Of a stretch of 64,000 nucleotides of DNA, positions 48,794 to 57,719 are shown piece by piece. The notes beneath the pieces were generated by a model that saw only the letters and a list, made by a program, of their open reading frames with translations, had not been told where the DNA came from and ran no database searches. The DNA comes from Gammaproteobacteria bacterium (lineage in GTDB: Bacteria > Pseudomonadota > Gammaproteobacteria > Pseudomonadales > Pseudomonadaceae), in NCBI GenBank assembly GCA_012728315.1, contig JAAYFI010000027.1, positions 1 to 64,000 of the forward strand, in the 5' to 3' direction. Both the position numbers and the translations under genes were made by a program. Numbering within the stretch: the first letter of the stretch is position 1; every line of letters starts with the position of its first letter.

Positions 48794-51700
48794 TCACCCC
48801 ACCGCCAACTTCGCCGCTTGCTTCCACATAAAGTGCGGCATGGGTGTTTTTAGCTGCCAAGTGATATTCATCGGTTGGCTGCCGTGGTGCGATACATATT
48901 CCACTTCACCAAAGTTCACAAAACCCATGGTGCTACCGTATTCATCTTTACTCTGCTCACGAACAAACAAAAACAAACGTTTGCCGATGCTTTGATGCTC
49001 TATATAGCTCAAGCCTTTGCCCCGCTCCGGTCGCGCGCTGTTTTGCGACTGCCAATGGAACAACTGCTCATTAATCGCATAGTCGTGATACATAGTGGTC
49101 GGTGAAAACTGTTTTTCGTTTTTATTCAGAGTAACAAACAGCAGTTCGATATTTTGCTCAGGGATCATTAACACCCCTTCGCGCGCCGGCTTTTGATAAG
49201 CAAAGGTGGAGACGCCAAAGCCAGCGAGAATTTGCTCACGGGTATAACGCGCATGCACCTGCAGCGGATTGTGCGGTAACTCTGACAAAGCAAACTGCTC
49301 ATAACGAATACGGTTAATCAGCAGCGCCAGAACATCAAGCAGTTCAGCTTTAAGCTCTGGTTGCTCCAATGCTTGAAGACTTTGCGCCAGCGATAAAAAT
49401 CCAAGCTTGTCTCCCGGCTTTTGCCAAAAATCGTAATGACACATCACCGCCATGCGCGGGTTCATCTGCTCAGTGAGTACAAAATCATTGCCTGCCAGCT
49501 CTTGTAAAAACTGCAAATAAGCAAAACCATCACAACTTAAAAGCTTATTTCTAATGGCGCTTTCATACACTTTAATCAGCTCATCCGTGGCAGTGGTCAT
49601 CGCTTGCTCAGGAAAAGCCTGTGCCACTAAACGCGTCCAACTGCCACGCTTATAGATATCTTCCAGCTTTAAATTGGGATGTATTTTTAAGAAGTTCGCC
49701 AAGGTTAGCGGCAGATTTGAATCCGATGGAAACTTGCGAATCAGCCCAATTAAACGGTTTAAATTCACCGTGGCTTGGCGGATATGACTCAGCACCATCT
49801 CTTGCGTGCGCTTGCTTAACTCAATCCGACAACCTAAGGGCGCATGAGGGAAACCCTGCTCGATCTCATGACTAATAGCGCGATTGGTTTGCCCCACCAA
49901 GGCTCTAAACTTCTCCGCAAAGTCATACTCAGGCCGTGAGTTACCGACAAAGTCCAAAACGGTGCAGCACTCTTTATCGTCAAATAAGCGCAAGCCGCGT
50001 CCAAGTTGCTGCAAGAAGATGGTTAAGCTTTCTGTGGGCCGCAAAAACAACAAGGTATCCACTTCAGGAATATCCACACCTTCGTTAAAGATATCCACTA
50101 CAAACAGCACATTGATTTGCCCTGAGCGCAGAGCCTGTTGTTTTTGCTGACGCTCATGGCTGTTATCGCTGGTCAGTACATCACTTTTGATGCCTTTAAG
50201 CATAAACTGCTGACACATAAAATCAGCATGGGCACGACTGACGCAGAACGCTAAGGCTTTAATACGGCCAATATCAGTGACAATTTCCTGCAAGCTCTGC
50301 AGGATTTTATTCACCCGCGCATGGTTGTGCGTATACAGATTGGTCAGTTGGGCAATGTCATAACGGCCGCGACTCCAAGGAATGTTGCGCAGGTCGGTAT
50401 CGTCATCAATGGCAAAATATTGAAACGGACATAGATGGCGGCGATTAATTGCTTCCGGCAAACGTATTTCGGCTGCGATCACACCGCCAAAATCCGCCAG
50501 AATATCACTGCCATCATGACGTTCTGGGGTTGCGGTTAAGCCCAGTAAAATCTGCGGGGTAAAATACTCCAGCACTGCACGATAACTGGCCGCGGCAATA
50601 TGGTGCACCTCATCAATCACAATGTAGTCGTAATAATCTGGCGTCAGCGCTAACTCAGCCAATTGATTGTTCAGTGTTTGAATTGAGGCAAACAGCTGGC
50701 GATGGTGTTCAGGTTTTGCCCCGCCCACCCAGAGTTCACCAAAGTTGCTGTTGCGTAACACACCACGATATGAGGCTTGTGCTTGTTTAAGAATCTCTTG
50801 GCGGTGGGCGACAAAGAGAAACTTAGCCTCAGGTTTATCACGCAAGAAGCGCGCGAAGTCGAACGCAGAAATAAGGGTTTTACCGGTACCCGTGGCGGCG
50901 ACGACCAAGTTACGAAAACGCTGATGTAAATCTCGCTCGACTGCCAATTGCTCAAGAATTTCTTGCTGGTGTGGAAAAGGCTTTAAATCAAAGAAATAGG
51001 CAGTGCTTTCAGTGTAACCACCGCGCGCCTCACGCAGTGCGCTATTGAGTTTGTTCTTGCTGTCGACCTCACCATCAAAGACTTCAAAATCGTTCGAGGC
51101 CCAATAGGTTTCGAAGGTGCTCAACGATTTTGTAATGATGTGCGGAATTTCTTGCGAGGTAATCTTAAGATTCCACTCTAGACCGCTGGTTAAGGCTGAA
51201 TGCGACAGATTTGAAGAACCAATATAGCCGGTATGAAAACCGGTATTGCGCAAAAATAAATAACTCTTGGCATGCAAACGCTCACGCTGAGTGTTGTAAC
51301 TCAGCTTGATTTGCGTGTTAGGCAGCGCCGCTAAGAACTCAACCGCTTTGGCATCGGTCGCGCCCATATAAGAAGTGGTAATCACCTTGAGCTGACGGCC
51401 GCTGCGGGTAAATTCTTCCAGCTCTTTACGGAAAATACGAATCCCCGTCCACTTGATAAAGGACACCAGCCAGTAGATTTTATCCGCAGAGAGGATTTCA
51501 CGCTTCAGCTCACTTTCTAAGGATAAACCTGCATTACTGCCACAAAACAGCTCGCTCTGGGTCAAGCCTGTAAGTGGGGAAATATCTTCCACATATTTCT
51601 TTAGGTCAGCCGCGACAGGATTTTCCAGCGTATATAAAGCGGTTAAGATTTTGCCTTGGCTGCTGAGCAAGTTTTCATCGAAGAAGTCTTTATCGTCCAT

Positions 51701-51937
51701 CTGCGCTTTCAGCCACAGCAGCAGTTGGTTAGCCAGATTAATTTGCTCTTGCAGTTGGTTATCGCCACTGGCAACTGAGCCCACGGCAAACTCTAAAATG
51801 CCGCTTAAAAACCGCGACAACCAGACAGAGGCCTCAGCCGGCTCTAAACTGCGCTCGCCAACATAAAACTTTTCGCGATTTAAACGTGACTCAACCAACT
51901 GGGTAATCAGCTGCTCATAAATCCCTATTTGCTGCAT
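48794..51937 (-). CDS. PLD-nuclease/SF2 helicase/DUF3427 protein
   Basis: This 1047-residue multi-domain protein has an N-terminal helical part (1-140), then a phospholipase-D-type nuclease domain (about 145-285) with the half motif HAKSYLF (222) and GSSNLS (240). An SF2 helicase core (about 315-690) follows, with Walker A ATGTGKT (348), DEVH (442), TATP (468) and motif VI QQLGRGLRLF. The C-terminal region (about 720-1047) is DUF3427. Such proteins occur sporadically, often with restriction or defence genes. A role in anti-phage defence or DNA processing is inference. A Fic gene diverges from it across 218 bases. Confidence 0.88.
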   Translation of the reverse strand: MQQIGIYEQLITQLVESRLNREKFYVGERSLEPAEASVWLSRFLSGILEFAVGSVASGDNQLQEQINLANQLLLWLKAQMDDKDFFDENLLSSQGKILTALYTLENPVAADLKKYVEDISPLTGLTQSELFCGSNAGLSLESELKREILSADKIYWLVSFIKWTGIRIFRKELEEFTRSGRQLKVITTSYMGATDAKAVEFLAALPNTQIKLSYNTQRERLHAKSYLFLRNTGFHTGYIGSSNLSHSALTSGLEWNLKITSQEIPHIITKSLSTFETYWASNDFEVFDGEVDSKNKLNSALREARGGYTESTAYFFDLKPFPHQQEILEQLAVERDLHQRFRNLVVAATGTGKTLISAFDFARFLRDKPEAKFLFVAHRQEILKQAQASYRGVLRNSNFGELWVGGAKPEHHRQLFASIQTLNNQLAELALTPDYYDYIVIDEVHHIAAASYRAVLEYFTPQILLGLTATPERHDGSDILADFGGVIAAEIRLPEAINRRHLCPFQYFAIDDDTDLRNIPWSRGRYDIAQLTNLYTHNHARVNKILQSLQEIVTDIGRIKALAFCVSRAHADFMCQQFMLKGIKSDVLTSDNSHERQQKQQALRSGQINVLFVVDIFNEGVDIPEVDTLLFLRPTESLTIFLQQLGRGLRLFDDKECCTVLDFVGNSRPEYDFAEKFRALVGQTNRAISHEIEQGFPHAPLGCRIELSKRTQEMVLSHIRQATVNLNRLIGLIRKFPSDSNLPLTLANFLKIHPNLKLEDIYKRGSWTRLVAQAFPEQAMTTATDELIKVYESAIRNKLLSCDGFAYLQFLQELAGNDFVLTEQMNPRMAVMCHYDFWQKPGDKLGFLSLAQSLQALEQPELKAELLDVLALLINRIRYEQFALSELPHNPLQVHARYTREQILAGFGVSTFAYQKPAREGVLMIPEQNIELLFVTLNKNEKQFSPTTMYHDYAINEQLFHWQSQNSARPERGKGLSYIEHQSIGKRLFLFVREQSKDEYGSTMGFVNFGEVEYVSHHGSQPMNITWQLKTPMPHFMWKQAAKLAVG

Positions 51938-52061
51938 GCCTGAATCCTTAACCTATGTGCAAGCTGAACTATACGATTTACAGCCTGGGCTGTCTTGTCA
52001 GCACGGTAAAAACACCTGCATCTCAATTTCTAATCGCTGCAGAACACCACACCTTGCCCCT

Positions 52062-52090
52062 TGAGCCAATTAGCGCTATCTTTTGGCTCA
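52062..52090. promoter_or_regulatory. Putative operator 1, inverted repeat upstream of fic
   Basis: TGAGCCAA-N13-TTGGCTCA has eight-base perfect arms. It lies between the divergent helicase and fic genes and is followed five bases later by a second copy with the same spacing. A dimeric regulator binding both is the simplest reading. Confidence 0.65.
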
Positions 52091-52095
52091 TCGAG

Positions 52096-52124
52096 TGAGC
52101 CGAATAATCAATCTAATCGGCTCA
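52096..52124. promoter_or_regulatory. Putative operator 2, inverted repeat upstream of fic
   Basis: TGAGCCGA-N13-TCGGCTCA has eight-base perfect arms (nine if the flanking G/C pair is counted) and ends 31 bases before the fic start codon. Its centre is 34 bases from that of operator 1. A TTGGCT (52083) and TAATCA (52105) pair with a 16-base spacer could be a promoter overlapped by both. Confidence 0.65.
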
Positions 52125-52155
52125 CGCCTACTCCAAACACAACCATGGCACCTGT

Positions 52156-53298
52156 ATGACAGCACCACAATGGATCTGGCAACAGCCTAACTGGCCTGAC
52201 TTTTCTTGGCAGGACTGCACTGTGCAGCCCAAGCTGCGTGCGCTGCATGACCGCTTAGGACAGTTAAAAGGCAAAGCATCGCTGGTGGATGGCTATGCTG
52301 AGTTTAGTCTTGATGCACTACTGACAAATATCGTTGCCTCATCCGCGATTGAAAGTGAAATTTTGGATGTGTACGGGGTGCGCTCATCGCTCGCGCGTCA
52401 GCTGGGCATAGACATTGAGAGCCCTGTCGCTGTGTCAGATAAATCCCATGGCGTTGCCAGTTTAATGAAAGATGCAGTGACGCACTGGCAGTCACCGCTC
52501 ACGCTCGACACCTTACTGCAATGGCATCGCTGGCTGTTTCAAGGGCAAACTTCTTTGTTGCATCAAGTAGCAGGGGGTGAGTTACGTGGTGTAGCGCCAA
52601 TGCAAATTGTTTCCGGGCCCATTCATAAACCCAAGGTGCATTATCAAGCGCCAGCACGGGATCAGCTTGATGCTGAGCTTAACGGATTTATGCAGTGGTT
52701 TAATCAATCGCAACACGACCCTGTAATCGACCCAATCGTCCGTGCAGCCATTACCCATCTTTGGTTTATTACCCTGCATCCATTTGAAGATGGCAATGGA
52801 CGTATCACTCGTGCGCTGACCGACCGTGCTTTGGCGCAGGCCGATCAGCAGAGTGTGCGTTTATATGCCATGTCGGAGGCCATCCTAGACAAGCGCAACC
52901 AATATTATGCGGTGCTAGAAAGCACGCAAAAAGGTGGACTGGATATCACGCTGTGGATCAGTTGGTTCTGCGATGCACTACTCGCTGCGCTGGATGATGC
53001 GTTAAGTAAAATTGAGCGAACAGTGTTCAAGGCCAAGTTTTGGCTGCAACATGCTGAGCAGGATTTCGCAGAATCGCAACGCAAGGTGCTCAATCGCTTA
53101 CTCGACGGCGATTTCTCGCAAGGTATCAATGCCACGCAGTACCAACGCGTGGCCAAGGTAAGTAAAGCAACCGCCACTCGTCACTTAGCGGCGTTAGTTG
53201 AAGCATATGTGCTGGTCAAGCTAGCCGGTGGCGGACGCAGTACGCGATATGCTATCGCGTCGACGATTACGACCGCTCCACCATATGCGGCAAGGTAA
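52156..53298 (+). CDS. Fic family protein (probable AMP-transferase) with C-terminal winged helix
   Basis: This 380-residue protein has an N-terminal DUF4172-type segment (WIWQQPNWPDFSWQ). A class II inhibitory helix SSAIESE (62-68) would hold the enzyme off through its Glu. The intact Fic motif HPFEDGNGRITR (208-219) has the catalytic His. The C-terminal domain (about 325-375) is a winged helix (VSKATATRHLAALVEAY, then GGGRSTRY). Fic proteins usually AMPylate other proteins, and the target here is unknown. The winged helix suggests it may bind its own upstream repeats. It converges with and overlaps the next gene by 32 bases. Confidence 0.9.
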   Translation: MTAPQWIWQQPNWPDFSWQDCTVQPKLRALHDRLGQLKGKASLVDGYAEFSLDALLTNIVASSAIESEILDVYGVRSSLARQLGIDIESPVAVSDKSHGVASLMKDAVTHWQSPLTLDTLLQWHRWLFQGQTSLLHQVAGGELRGVAPMQIVSGPIHKPKVHYQAPARDQLDAELNGFMQWFNQSQHDPVIDPIVRAAITHLWFITLHPFEDGNGRITRALTDRALAQADQQSVRLYAMSEAILDKRNQYYAVLESTQKGGLDITLWISWFCDALLAALDDALSKIERTVFKAKFWLQHAEQDFAESQRKVLNRLLDGDFSQGINATQYQRVAKVSKATATRHLAALVEAYVLVKLAGGGRSTRYAIASTITTAPPYAAR

Positions 53299-53713
53299 AC
53301 ACCTGATCAAACAATAGAGTAAATACAAAGGTGTACACCAAGAAAAACAACAGCAGCGCTGCCTCCATGGTCAGTGCTGTCCAAATCCCAACCCCATACC
53401 ACAGCATATACACGGGCAAGCAAAACACGAACAAACCGCCCTCAAAGCCAATCGCATGGGCAGTGCGAATTTTGAAAGTACGCGCTTGGATGTGTCTGCG
53501 CGCCTCCCAAGCTTCAAATAAGGTGTTGTAAATAAAGTTCCACACAACCGCTGCGGTCGAGACGATAATCGCCACGGGTAGCGATTGTTTGGCATCGCTG
53601 CCACTGAGCGCCATGAGCACAAGGGTGGCAAAGACAATACCCAATATTTCAAACACACTGACGTACAACAAACGACGTTTAATTGGGCTTAAGGTGATCA
53701 ACTGAAACTCCAC
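53267..53713 (-). CDS. PACE family efflux protein (AceI-like)
   Basis: This is a membrane protein of about 148 residues with four helices forming two bacterial transmembrane pair (BTP) repeats. The repeats are RRLLYVSVFEILG ... VVWNFIYNTLFEAWE and RTAHAIGFEGGLFVFCLPVY ... DQVF, the AceI hallmarks. Such transporters expel chlorhexidine and related diamines. The start is uncertain. I choose GTG at 53713, just before the first repeat. The open frame runs 26 codons further with no membrane or family signal. The last 32 bases overlap the fic 3' end in antisense. Confidence 0.78.
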   Translation of the reverse strand: MEFQLITLSPIKRRLLYVSVFEILGIVFATLVLMALSGSDAKQSLPVAIIVSTAAVVWNFIYNTLFEAWEARRHIQARTFKIRTAHAIGFEGGLFVFCLPVYMLWYGVGIWTALTMEAALLLFFLVYTFVFTLLFDQVFTLPHMVERS

Positions 53714-53954
53714 GGAAATGCTACAGCTCTTCGATAAAGAGCCGACTCGTCCCGATTGAAAAGATAAGGTTGAGAGGCAAGAAAAGAACATCCCTTACTG
53801 CAGCGCCAGGGAGTGCGCCTGCGCAACGCATTCTAGCTGAAGCCACCAGTGCTTTCAAAACAGCGCACCATTCAAGCAACATTATTACGCTCTGCCTGTA
53901 GCAGATAAAGGTGAGCAATGGGTGCGGCTCAGTTCTGGACTGGAAATCGAGCCA

Positions 53955-54152
53955 AAGTACCGTTTACCGCGCTGCTGGATATCCTGCAAAGACTCACGCA
54001 CAAAGCGCCAATGGCGCGCCGAGTCATGCAGATCCGTCAGCAGTATCGGCTCAAAGCAATACAGCAGTAAAACCGCTGGCCGCCGCTGCCACTAAGGATT
54101 GATGATCACTTAAGCGCAAATCCCGCTTGAGCCAGACAACAGCAATCGCCAT
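53955..54152 (-). pseudogene. Remnant of a second DNA photolyase (N-terminus only, frameshifted)
   Basis: From an ATG at 54152, two bases after the stop of the Fe-S photolyase gene, the frame reads MAIAVVWLKRDLRLSDH. It breaks at a TGA (54051-54053) after 33 codons. One base shifted from about 54073, the reading continues as [32 protein letters not shown], a typical photolyase/cryptochrome N-terminus. A one-base deletion explains the break. Homology stops near 53960 and the rest of the expected 450-plus codons is gone. The gene was probably a CPD photolyase in the same operon. Confidence 0.8.
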
Positions 54153-54154
54153 GC

Positions 54155-55750
54155 TTAGAGTTGCTCAATCTGCGTAAGACAATGTTCTGCATGAGTTAAT
54201 ACCGCGTGCTGCTGTTCAGGGGTTTTCTTATTCCAGTTGGCGTACACCATGGCATTACGTGGGTTATTGCCCAGCGCCTCTTTATTGACCGACATAAAGC
54301 GCCAATACAATGCATTGAGCGGACAGGCATCGCTGCCAGTCATTTTCGCAACCTTATAATGACAAGAACCGCAATAATCACTCATTTTATTCACATAGTT
54401 GCCACTGGCGGCATAGGCTTTTGAGCCGACAATACCGCCATCAGCAAACTGGCTCATACCCCGCGTATTGGGCATTTCCACCCATTCCAGTGCATCGATA
54501 TAAACACCTAAATACCACGCATCCACTGCATCAGGATCAATACCGGCCAGCAGGCAAAAGTTACCGGTAATCATCAAGCGCTGAATATGGTGCGCATAAG
54601 CAAACTCCAAGGACTGCTCAATGGCCTGCTGCATGCACTGCATCTGGGTCTGACCGGTCCAAAACCACGACGGCAAGCTGCGCTGCGCAGATAAAGCATT
54701 GAGGCTGGCGTACTCCGGCATATTGAGCCAATACACCCCGCGAACAAACTCGCGCCAGCCGAGAATCTGGCGAATAAAGCCTTCCACCTGAGCGATGTCA
54801 ATGCGTGGCTCAACGCTGAGCAACTGCCCTTGCTGGGCGCGGTAATGCACCAGCACAGTATCCACCACTAACTGTGGGCTGATGATTTTACTGTTCAGAG
54901 CAAAAGACAAACGCGAATGGTACAAACTCCACTGACGATTATTGCCGCGCTGCTTGAGCTGCCCTGTCATGGCATCTTGAAAGCTGCCAAAGAGCGGTAA
55001 ACAGTAGCGGCAAAAGTAATCTAGCAACGCTTTGGCCTGCTGACGATTGACCGGCCACAGCAAAGCTTCATCCGCTTGGCCCATGGTTTTAATCTGATGA
55101 CGCTCAAGGCGCGCCAAAATCTCAGCGACATCATTAACAAACAATAACGGCTGAGGCACCGCAGCTAAATCAGCCGCTTTGAGCTTGTTGCGGTTATTGG
55201 CATCGTAATTCCACTGCCCACCCTCTGGATTACCCTCCGCGTCCATTAAAATCGCAAAACGTTTACGCATCTTACGGTAGAAGGCTTCCATGCGATGCTG
55301 TTTACCCGCAGTAAAATGCTTGGATAATTCGCCATCAGTAAGATAAAAATGCTCGCTGCTGACACCCTGACTGCTGATGCTCAATTGCGCGCTAAACTCA
55401 GCCAACTGCTGACGTAAGCGGTACTCATCCGGCAACTGGTATTCAAAGTGCTGGATTTGATGCTGCGCGATTAAATGGCTCAGTAGCTGCGGTAAATCAG
55501 CAAAGGCCTGGGTGTCATCCAAAGTTAAGTGCAGTACCTGTAAACCGGCTGCATCTAAGGCTTGCGCAAATTGCTGCATCCCGGCGAAAAACGCACAGAT
55601 TTTTTGCACATGATGCAGCACATAATCCGTTTCTTGGCGCAGTTCAGCGAGCAAATAAAGCGTGCCCGGGTCTTTATCTTTAAACCACGAATGGCTGGCA
55701 TTGAGTTGATCACCCAAAACAAGCCGCAAGCGCTGGTAAGTTTTAGTCAT
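54155..55750 (-). CDS. Iron-sulfur cryptochrome/photolyase (FeS-BCP, PhrB type)
   Basis: This 531-residue member of the Fe-S bacterial cryptochrome/photolyase class repairs (6-4) photoproducts using light. It opens [17 protein letters not shown]. The FAD domain includes [16 protein letters not shown] and [15 protein letters not shown]. Cluster cysteines are seen in [19 protein letters not shown] plus one upstream in [10 protein letters not shown] take the ATG at 55750, which overlaps the DUF2256 stop. A GTG at 55759 is the alternative. Downstream lies the broken second photolyase. Confidence 0.92.
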   Translation of the reverse strand: MTKTYQRLRLVLGDQLNASHSWFKDKDPGTLYLLAELRQETDYVLHHVQKICAFFAGMQQFAQALDAAGLQVLHLTLDDTQAFADLPQLLSHLIAQHQIQHFEYQLPDEYRLRQQLAEFSAQLSISSQGVSSEHFYLTDGELSKHFTAGKQHRMEAFYRKMRKRFAILMDAEGNPEGGQWNYDANNRNKLKAADLAAVPQPLLFVNDVAEILARLERHQIKTMGQADEALLWPVNRQQAKALLDYFCRYCLPLFGSFQDAMTGQLKQRGNNRQWSLYHSRLSFALNSKIISPQLVVDTVLVHYRAQQGQLLSVEPRIDIAQVEGFIRQILGWREFVRGVYWLNMPEYASLNALSAQRSLPSWFWTGQTQMQCMQQAIEQSLEFAYAHHIQRLMITGNFCLLAGIDPDAVDAWYLGVYIDALEWVEMPNTRGMSQFADGGIVGSKAYAASGNYVNKMSDYCGSCHYKVAKMTGSDACPLNALYWRFMSVNKEALGNNPRNAMVYANWNKKTPEQQHAVLTHAEHCLTQIEQL

Positions 55751-55895
55751 GTTGAACACCGAGTAATGAACGCTGTCCTGCGCAACGTTTAGAGCAGTAT
55801 TTAACCTGCGGCCAATCTTTTTCCCATTTTTTACGCCAGGTAAAGGGGCGCTGGCACACTGGGCAGAGCTTTTCTGGTAAATGGACTTTTTTCAT
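55743..55895 (-). CDS. DUF2256 small zinc-finger-like protein
   Basis: This 50-residue protein reads [18 protein letters not shown] and then [17 protein letters not shown], with two Cys pairs (CPVC, CSKRC) fit for zinc binding. DUF2256 genes are habitual neighbours of photolyase/cryptochrome genes in pseudomonads, and the function is unknown. Its last codons overlap the photolyase start (ATGACTAA, eight bases), so the two are translationally coupled. The gene is too short for many gene callers. Confidence 0.9.
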   Translation of the reverse strand: MKKVHLPEKLCPVCQRPFTWRKKWEKDWPQVKYCSKRCAGQRSLLGVQHD

Positions 55896-55990
55896 CAGTA
55901 CACGCGCTCAACAATGCCTAGCAGGCGATAAAAACAGCCAGTAATCGCTGCAAAATCTTATACGCGCAGCTACAATGCATAGGAATATTA

Positions 55991-56015
55991 TTATACACCA
56001 GAGCTTTATGTATAA
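55991..56015. promoter_or_regulatory. Dyad in the photolyase/lipocalin divergent promoter region
   Basis: TTATACA-N11-TGTATAA is a perfect seven-base inverted repeat. TTGACA on the minus strand (56020-56025) lies just to its right, and TATAAT on the minus strand (about 55989-55994) overlaps its left arm. It could be the site of a MerR-type (LitR/CarH-like) light regulator, as in related photolyase clusters. No such regulator gene is in the window. Confidence 0.45.
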
Positions 56016-56068
56016 CTTTTGTCAAACAAAATCGATGTTACACTGCACAACCTGAGGAGTAACACCCC

Positions 56069-56605
56069 ATGCGTTATTTAATGACGGGCTTAGTCTTACT
56101 GCTCGCGGGCTGCGTCTCCATACCTGAGGGTATCGAGCCGGTTAAAGATTTTCAGGCAGAACGTTATTTGGGCACCTGGTATGAAATTGCTCGCTTAGAC
56201 CACTCCTTTGAGCGCGGTATGCAACAAGTCACCGCTGAATACAGCATGCGCGAGGATGGCGGCATCAAGGTGATGAATCGTGGCTTTAAAGAAGCACAAC
56301 AAGAATGGGGAGAAGCGCAAGGTAAAGCGTATTTTGTCGAAGATAAGCACACCGGCTACTTAAAAGTGTCGTTCTTTGGCCCTTTCTATGGTGCCTATAT
56401 TATTTTCGATTTAGATCCAGACTATCAATACGCCATAGTTAGCGGCCCGGATCAGTCCTATCTCTGGTTACTGTCGCGCACTCCGACCTTGCCCGCGGCG
56501 CTGCAAGCGCGCTTAATTAAAAAGATGACGGATCTAGGTTTTGCCACGGATCAGCTGATCTTTGTTGATCAATCCTTCCATCTAAAACCAGTCACTACAG
56601 AGTAA
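56069..56605 (+). CDS. blc: Outer-membrane lipocalin (Blc-like lipoprotein)
   Basis: This 178-residue lipoprotein has a lipobox LLLAGC at residues 10-15, with Cys15 as the lipidated residue. A full lipocalin beta-barrel follows, with the first signature YLGTWYEIARLDHSFERG, then YAIVSGPDQSYLWLLSRTP. Bacterial lipocalins bind fatty acids or lysophospholipids at the outer membrane. In pseudomonads blc genes often travel with photolyase, DUF2256 and carotenoid/light genes, matching the neighbourhood here. A TGAGGAGTAA ribosome site precedes the ATG. Confidence 0.93.
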   Translation: MRYLMTGLVLLLAGCVSIPEGIEPVKDFQAERYLGTWYEIARLDHSFERGMQQVTAEYSMREDGGIKVMNRGFKEAQQEWGEAQGKAYFVEDKHTGYLKVSFFGPFYGAYIIFDLDPDYQYAIVSGPDQSYLWLLSRTPTLPAALQARLIKKMTDLGFATDQLIFVDQSFHLKPVTTE

Positions 56606-56660
56606 TCTCACAACGCGCAGCGCACACGCCCGCCTGCATGGCCAACAGCTGTAGGCAGGA

Positions 56661-57461
56661 CTAACGGATTTTCCTTAGGGTCAAAATCTGCTCACTGCGG
56701 CCAAAAGGGCCCTGCACATCATGTAAAACGCTGCTGGTTAAACCAATACCATCACTGCCGAACTGTTGTACCGTTTCTAGGCCAAGCCAACGACCGCTTG
56801 GGAATCGATGCAGGTGGATTTGCAAATCTAAATTTGGAAAGCCCCAAGTAAAGTCTTCACTCTGACGGGGCACAATTCCGTTTGCAGTATCCACCATGCC
56901 CATTAAGTGAACAAAATCACTGGTCGGCTGGTTTTCAACCATCTCTTTGGCGTTATTAAGCCAAACAATCCCTTTCCCAGCGCGGTGATTTGCACCAACA
57001 CGGGCCTCAATGCTTTGAATAAAACCACCGGGCCAACGTGACATGCCATGCCACTCTGGTAGCGCATCAGGCTGCGCAATCACCTGATCCTCTAAACCTG
57101 CAACTGCCGAGCTGTCTTGCACACACATACGCCAAGCTCGAGCAATGATGCACGTTCGACCCTGGACTTGCATGTCTGACTCAAGCAACTCAATGGTTTT
57201 ACCAGGGCGCACCACCCGCGTGGTAATGGAAAACTCACCCGCGGCAATCAGCCCAAAAATATCGTAACTGATACGCCCAATCCGCACGTCGTCACGGGGC
57301 TGAAACTGCACTAATTCTGCTGCGATAATACCGCTAGCAGGCGCCATATGTTGCTCATTCTCGTTCCAAGCACCTTGTGCATGAATGGTTGAGCGATACT
57401 GAGCGGTGACAACACCCTCGGCATCTGTTTGCCTGCCGATAAGCTGGTAATAAGCACCCAT
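56661..57461 (-). CDS. Acyl-CoA thioesterase-like protein (double hotdog)
   Basis: This 266-residue protein has two hotdog-like halves. The first contains ARISYD-like RIGRISYDIFGLIAAGEFSI and VVRPGKTIELLESDMQVQGR. The second has DFVHLMGMVDTANGIVP and DLQIHLHRFPSGRWLGLET. This is the pattern of TesB-type/thioesterase-superfamily proteins acting on acyl-CoA. The Asp-Thr/Gln catalytic set cannot be confirmed by eye. It is convergent with blc. The 258-base gap upstream to the chelatase gene shows no complete gene. Confidence 0.72.
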   Translation of the reverse strand: MGAYYQLIGRQTDAEGVVTAQYRSTIHAQGAWNENEQHMAPASGIIAAELVQFQPRDDVRIGRISYDIFGLIAAGEFSITTRVVRPGKTIELLESDMQVQGRTCIIARAWRMCVQDSSAVAGLEDQVIAQPDALPEWHGMSRWPGGFIQSIEARVGANHRAGKGIVWLNNAKEMVENQPTSDFVHLMGMVDTANGIVPRQSEDFTWGFPNLDLQIHLHRFPSGRWLGLETVQQFGSDGIGLTSSVLHDVQGPFGRSEQILTLRKIR

Positions 57462-57719
57462 AATGTATCTGTCCTTTTCTTATTATTTAAATAACTTGCA
57501 ATCAAACCCTGCTGCAACCGCCAGACCACGCTGACAGAAATCAGCTTATTGAGCGCTCTTGGGTCGCCTATTTAAGCCTCAAACAGCATGCAGGCCATGG
57601 CTCAGCCAAGCCCTACTATGCAGAAGCTGTTTTTGTTGAGCAAGCGACTCAGGACAATAGCGAGCACAAGCGCTACTATTGCAGAACTATATAGGCACTG
57701 CCCAACAGGATGCACACCC

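Noticed and set aside
53714-53954. Coding sequence between the PACE gene start and the photolyase remnant
   Set aside because: Short open frames exist on the minus strand, but none shows family motifs or a convincing start. It is probably decayed DNA left by the photolyase deletion.
57500-57690. An open frame of about 70 codons (reading RSWVAYLSLKQHAGHG, then SAKPYYAEAVFVEQAT, then a stop) before the chelatase gene
   Set aside because: It has no start codon in frame and no family I recognise. It could be a gene remnant, but the length is within chance.
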